From Acidobacteriota bacterium (lineage in GTDB: Bacteria > Acidobacteriota > Polarisedimenticolia > JACPZX01): a DNA stretch of 64,000 nt. Position 1 is the first letter of the stretch. Each line of letters begins with the position of its first letter. A program made the position numbers and the translations under genes. The stretch lies in contig JACPZX010000098.1 of NCBI GenBank assembly GCA_016195325.1, forward strand, positions 1 through 64,000. Reading direction: 5' to 3'. The notes below the pieces were generated by a model. That model was given only the letters and a program-made list of their open reading frames with translations, did not search any database and had not been told where the DNA came from. This document shows positions 60,526 to 64,000 of the stretch, piece after piece.

Positions 60526-61722
60526 CTACAGCGTGTTGAGGAACGTGATGAGCTGGTTCTTCTGCGTTGTGCTCAGGCTGATGTAGTTGTTGATGACCGG
60601 GTTCGCCTCTCCGAAGTGACGGAGGATCGCCTCGTTGCGCGTCAACGTGGCGCCGTCGTGCATCAGGCGATCCCGCGACCGCATCCCCCAGAGCGGAGCC
60701 GTGCGCAGCTTGTTCCGGGTCGACTGCCCGCCGTTCTGCACGACGCCGTCCCCCGTCCCCACGTCGTGGAGGAGGAAGTCGCCGAACGGATGGATGATCT
60801 TGTTGCCGAGAGCCGCCGGCACCGTGAACGCGCCGCCGTTGATGATCGTGCCGGCCGGGGCCGTCGTGATGCTGCGGACGTGGCAGGTGTTGCAGCCGAT
60901 CGCGTTGAAGAGGGAATCGCCGGCGATCGCGTCCGACGTCGCGGCGAGAGCGGTGTCACGCGGGGGAGCCTTCGTCGCCCGCATGAACTCCGTGAACTTC
61001 GCGACGTCGGCCCCGCCCGCGTCCTCGGGATCGGGGACGGTGTCGAAGGCGGCGACCGACACGCCGTTCGACGTGTTCTCGGTGGGCTGGAGGGGGCTCG
61101 TGATCCCCATCTCGTTCAAATAGGCGTCGGCCGAGAACGACTGGAGGCTGGCGTGCTGGTTCTTCCAGCCGAATCGCCCGCCGCGCAGCGCCCCTCCGGC
61201 CTCGCCGACCGGGACCTGGATGAACTGCCCCCGCATCCCGGACGGCTGTCCATTCGAGATCGCGACGAGGGTGTTGCTGTCGAGTGACTCCACGAATCCG
61301 TCCCCGACGGTGTTGAGCGAGGTGCGGAAAGTGCGCACTTCGAATCCGCCCAGGACGCGCTCCTGGATGTTCGCGTTGATGGCGCGGTCGTTGATGAGCG
61401 ATCCGCCCGTGTGGTCGACGAAGTTCACGCCGTCGAAGTGACCGGCGCGTAGCTCGGTGATCTGGCTGATCGCGCCCGTCACCGGGTTCTGGTGGCACTC
61501 GGCGCAGGCCTGGGCGTTGTAGACCGGCCCGAGGCCGTCGGCGATCTCCTCACGGCTCTCGAACTCCGCCCGGTCGACGTCGAACGTCGCCTGGGACACG
61601 AAGCCGTTGGTGAGGTTGTCGTATCCGGTCGGCGCCTCGGTGGACGCTGACTGGGAGATGACGATCGGAACGGCGAAAAGAGCGAGGGCGGCGAACAGAA
61701 CTAAGTGCTTGGCTCGACTCAT
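60526..61722 (-). CDS. Periplasmic di-heme c-type cytochrome (DHOR/peroxidase-like)
   Basis: A 398-residue protein with a signal peptide (HLVLFAALALFAVPIVI) and two heme c sites: CAECH near residue 72 and CNTCH near residue 280. FGDFLLHDVGTGDG and RTAPLWGMRSRDRLMHDGAT are characteristic of the di-heme oxidoreductase family (thiol oxidoreductase-like, related to MauG/CcpA peroxidases). Start 61722 follows GGAGG by five bases. It is divergent from the iron-permease genes, which hints at a link with iron or redox metabolism. Confidence 0.85.
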   Translation of the reverse strand: MSRAKHLVLFAALALFAVPIVISQSASTEAPTGYDNLTNGFVSQATFDVDRAEFESREEIADGLGPVYNAQACAECHQNPVTGAISQITELRAGHFDGVNFVDHTGGSLINDRAINANIQERVLGGFEVRTFRTSLNTVGDGFVESLDSNTLVAISNGQPSGMRGQFIQVPVGEAGGALRGGRFGWKNQHASLQSFSADAYLNEMGITSPLQPTENTSNGVSVAAFDTVPDPEDAGGADVAKFTEFMRATKAPPRDTALAATSDAIAGDSLFNAIGCNTCHVRSITTAPAGTIINGGAFTVPAALGNKIIHPFGDFLLHDVGTGDGVVQNGGQSTRNKLRTAPLWGMRSRDRLMHDGATLTRNEAILRHFGEANPVINNYISLSTTQKNQLITFLNTL

Positions 61723-61952
61723 CGGAGCCTCCATGTGAGTAAGGGACACGCATCCCTATCGAGGACGGGGGCGCGCGATCGGTCCCGGTCCCGTGAGCGG
61801 GGCACCTGAGAGATGTCTTCCGGCTGGATCTGGCGGCTGGTTGTGGTTCGGCCTCTCTCGGCGTGCACAGGCGGCGAGAGCCTAATCTCCTCCCCCGAGA
61901 AAATTTGTGATGCGCCCGGCCCCCCAAGAGCCGGATTGCATCGGATGTTGCG

Positions 61953-61988
61953 ACCCTACGCCCGTTCCCTATTTCTGTCAATAGGGAA
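61953..61988 (-). promoter_or_regulatory. Promoter with palindrome over -35, cytochrome gene
   Basis: On the minus strand TTGACA (61981-61976) and TAGGGT (61958-61953) are 17 bp apart. A perfect 9-bp inverted repeat, TTCCCTATT / AATAGGGAA (61965-61973 and 61980-61988), covers the -35. This A/T-rich palindrome is a likely operator. The leader to the cytochrome start would be about 225 nt. Confidence 0.5.
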
Positions 61989-62077
61989 AAAACGAGCGGA
62001 CCGCGGGCGATTCGCGCATGGCGGCAACCCGTCGGGCGCCGAGCTCCCCCCCCCGCGATCCGGACCACCACGCGTCG

Positions 62078-62106
62078 TTGACACCCGCGGCGGCATCCCC
62101 TATAGA
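62078..62106 (+). promoter_or_regulatory. Sigma-70-type promoter of the iron genes
   Basis: TTGACA (62078-62083), exactly 17 bp, then TATAGA (62101-62106): a near-consensus promoter. Transcription would begin about 62113, giving an 85-nt leader before the FTR1 start. Confidence 0.7.
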
Positions 62107-62197
62107 ATCTGGGCCGTCGTGGGGCCGAGCCGGACCCGCACCGCGCGATTCGGCCCGCCGCGTCGCATCGACCCCGAACCCCGGGAGACCCAGAGGC

Positions 62198-63016
62198 TTG
62201 CTCCAGGCTTTCGTCATCACGCTCCGCGAGGGGCTCGAGGCCTTTCTCATCGTCGCGATCAGCCTCGCGTACCTGAGGCGATCGGGGCGCGGCGATCTCG
62301 CGCGGGCCGTGCACTTCGGGATCGGCGTCGCGATCCTGCTGAGCGTCGGCGTCGGCGTCCTCCTCGGGCGCGCCAACAGCCAGTCGCTCTGGGAGGGGAT
62401 CCTCGCCCTCGTCGCGGCCGTCCTCGTCGCCTCCCTCACCGTCCACATGTGGCGCGTCGCGAGAAAGCTCAAGGGCGAGATCGAGGTGAGGCTGGAAGCC
62501 CAGTCGGCCCGATCGGGGCGCGCCGCCTTCCTCGGCGTCTTCCTCTTCACCCTCCTGATGATCACCCGGGAGGGGATGGAGACGGCGCTCCTGATGAACA
62601 CCCTCCTCTTCCAGGTCAAGTCGGCCACGGTCATCCTCGGCGCGACGCTCGGCACCCTCTCGGCCGCCGCCATCGCCTGGCTCTGGACGCGCTACGGCCA
62701 CCGCGTGAACCTCGCGAGCTTCTTCCAGGTCACCGCCGTCTTCCTCTTCGTCTTCGTCATCCAGCTCGTGATCTACGGCTTCCACGAGCTGAGCGAGGCC
62801 GCCGTCCTCCCGAACAGCGAGGCGCTCCACTGGGCCACCGAGCCGTACGGCCCCGACGGCATCTACGGCCAGTACCTCAGCTACCTCCTGGTCCTGCTGC
62901 CGCTCGCCTGGCTCGGCGTCGCCTCGCTGCGTCGCCCCCGCGCCTCTCGCCCCGCGAGCCCCTCGGTCCGCACCGGCCCCCCGACCCCCCCCAGCCCCTC
63001 GGCTCCGAAGGCCTGA
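62198..63016 (+). CDS. FTR1-family iron permease
   Basis: A 272-residue seven-helix protein with two REGxE motifs, LREGLEAFLI near the N-terminus and TREGMETALLM in the middle, the iron-binding glutamates of the Ftr1/EfeU family. The start is TTG at 62198 (LLQAFVITLREGLEAF); the open frame before it includes the promoter. The C-terminal 25 residues are a proline/serine-rich tail. Iron or another divalent metal is the substrate. It is 14 bp from the VIT1-family gene. Confidence 0.85.
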   Translation: MLQAFVITLREGLEAFLIVAISLAYLRRSGRGDLARAVHFGIGVAILLSVGVGVLLGRANSQSLWEGILALVAAVLVASLTVHMWRVARKLKGEIEVRLEAQSARSGRAAFLGVFLFTLLMITREGMETALLMNTLLFQVKSATVILGATLGTLSAAAIAWLWTRYGHRVNLASFFQVTAVFLFVFVIQLVIYGFHELSEAAVLPNSEALHWATEPYGPDGIYGQYLSYLLVLLPLAWLGVASLRRPRASRPASPSVRTGPPTPPSPSAPKA

Positions 63017-63030
63017 CGGAAGGAGGCTTC

Positions 63031-63930
63031 ATGCCCCAGACGCCGCACGCCGAGAAGCACTTCACCTCCGGCGCCGTCGTCCGCGACATCGTCATCGGGA
63101 TGTCCGACGGCCTCACCGTCCCCTTCGCCCTCGCCGCCGGCCTCACGGGAGCCATCGCGTCGTCCGGCATCGTCGTCACCGCCGGCCTCGCCGAGATCGC
63201 CGCCGGCGCGATCGCGATGGGCCTCGGCGGCTACCTCGCCGCCCGCAGCGACGCCGAGCACTACGACAACGAACGGAAGCGCGAGGTGCGCGAGATCCAC
63301 GAGAAGCCCGAGGCCGAGATGTACGAGGTCGTCGAATCGCTCGAGCGCTACGGCCTCTCCCCCGAGGAGTGCCGCCCCATCGTCGACTCGCTCCGCGCCC
63401 ACCCCGACGCCTGGGCCGACTTCATGATGCGCTTCGAGCTCGGCCTCGAGAAGCCCGATCCGGGCCGCGCCCTCGCCAGCGCCGTCACCATCGGCGGCGC
63501 CTACATCGCCGGCGGCCTCGTCCCGCTCGCCCCGTACTTCTTCACCGAGACATCCACGGCCGCCCTCGGCGCCTCCGTCGCCATGACCGCGACTGCGCTC
63601 CTCGTCTTCGGCTACGTGAAGGGGACCTTCACCGGCGCCCGCCCCGTGCGCAGCTCCCTCCAGACCCTCCTGATCGGGAGCCTCGCCGCGGCCGCCGCCT
63701 TCGCCCAGAAAACCATGACGAACGCGATAGACGCCGCATTGTCGGGTTTGCAGGATCGCTTCAACAGCCTCGATCGGACCGCGTCCCGCATCGCGAAGGA
63801 CGCCCCCGGCGAGGACCTTCCGGGCGATCTCGTGCAGCTCATGATCGACACGAACGGAGTGAAGGCCGACGTCGCCGTCCTCAAGACGCAGGACGAGATG
63901 ATCGGCTCGATCCTCGACGTTCTCGCGTGA
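63031..63930 (+). CDS. VIT1/CCC1-family iron/manganese transporter with fused flagellar-rod-like tail
   Basis: A 299-residue protein; GGAGG at 63022-63026 fixes the start. Residues 15-228 match the VIT1/CCC1 family: VVRDIVIGMSDGLTVPFALA (TM1), AAGAIAMGLGGYLAARSDAE (TM2), a charged loop with metal-binding glutamates (YDNERKREVREIHEKPEAE), and three more helices up to GSLAAAAAFA. The family normally ends there. Instead the frame continues 71 residues with sequence resembling flagellar rod or hook proteins. It lies next to the FTR1 permease, so both handle iron. Confidence 0.85.
   Translation: MPQTPHAEKHFTSGAVVRDIVIGMSDGLTVPFALAAGLTGAIASSGIVVTAGLAEIAAGAIAMGLGGYLAARSDAEHYDNERKREVREIHEKPEAEMYEVVESLERYGLSPEECRPIVDSLRAHPDAWADFMMRFELGLEKPDPGRALASAVTIGGAYIAGGLVPLAPYFFTETSTAALGASVAMTATALLVFGYVKGTFTGARPVRSSLQTLLIGSLAAAAAFAQKTMTNAIDAALSGLQDRFNSLDRTASRIAKDAPGEDLPGDLVQLMIDTNGVKADVAVLKTQDEMIGSILDVLA
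63715..63927 (+). other. Flagellar basal-body rod-like tail domain
   Basis: The 71-residue tail starts with its own ATG (MTNAIDAALSGLQDRFNSLD) and ends DLVQLMIDTNGVKADVAVLK, then TQDEMIGSILDVLA. This resembles the two termini of FlgC/FlgG/FlgE-type proteins (ALSGLQ at the start, and ...TADEMLGTLLDL at the end) joined directly. Codon choice shifts here (ATA, TTG, GGT appear). No ribosome site precedes the ATG. Confidence 0.55.
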
Positions 63931-64000
63931 AGCGCCGGCCGCGCGCAAACCCGGCCAACGGCTCGCGTGTCCCCTCTGGCCTCGCACCGACTCCGTGCTA

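Overview
This is a very GC-rich (roughly 70 percent by eye), densely coded bacterial chromosome segment with no rRNA, tRNA, phage or insertion-sequence transposase gene that I could see. The gene content suggests Acidobacteriota or a close relative: an ADOP-type MacB/FtsX double permease, a Ser/Thr kinase with a C-terminal WD40-like propeller, three proteins built on FG-GAP-type repeats (two with an ASPIC/UnbV-like end), an FTR1 iron permease next to a VIT1/CCC1 protein, and strong G/C third-position bias. The assignment is an inference from family content; no marker gene fixes the species.

Layout. 0-7.3 kb: the tail of one seven-repeat secreted protein and a complete paralogue, an AbiEii-like nucleotidyltransferase pair, a membrane glycosyltransferase and a Ser/Thr kinase. 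7.4-14.2 kb: outer-membrane barrel, lipase maturation factor with a probable CTG start, GntR regulator with a cluster of GGAAC half-sites, ADOP permease and an Asp/Glu racemase. 14.3-21.3 kb: a 1,989-residue RHS/YD-repeat protein with a cysteine/histidine C-terminal domain resembling permuted papain folds, followed by two small membrane proteins that are candidate immunity genes. 21.3-30.9 kb: RecQ, an alpha/beta hydrolase-TPR protein, a barrel/cupredoxin/adenylate cyclase cassette, MsrB, an SDR, a frameshifted CPBP protease, and a sigma/anti-sigma operon.

31.0-45.8 kb is a nearly gapless minus-strand array: argR-argC-argB-argD-argG-argH-argJ, a DUF1801 gene, a beta-propeller protein, then TolC, membrane-fusion and RND pump genes, ending in a Phd/VapC toxin-antitoxin pair. 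Most joints are 4-nt start/stop overlaps. Both argR and the antitoxin have promoter-like sequence placed so that transcription would begin at or one base before the start codon.

45.9-64 kb: a Panacea-domain antitoxin with a small partner in AT-richer DNA, an ABC exporter operon with VOC and D-aminoacylase-like genes, TPR/FG-GAP lipoproteins, a GAF-type methionine sulfoxide reductase followed by a hybrid sensor kinase, a di-heme cytochrome, and divergent iron genes. The last gene is a VIT1-family transporter whose C-terminus is fused in frame to a flagellar-rod-like tail. Two long inverted-repeat elements (51672-51839 and 59548-59742) sit between genes.
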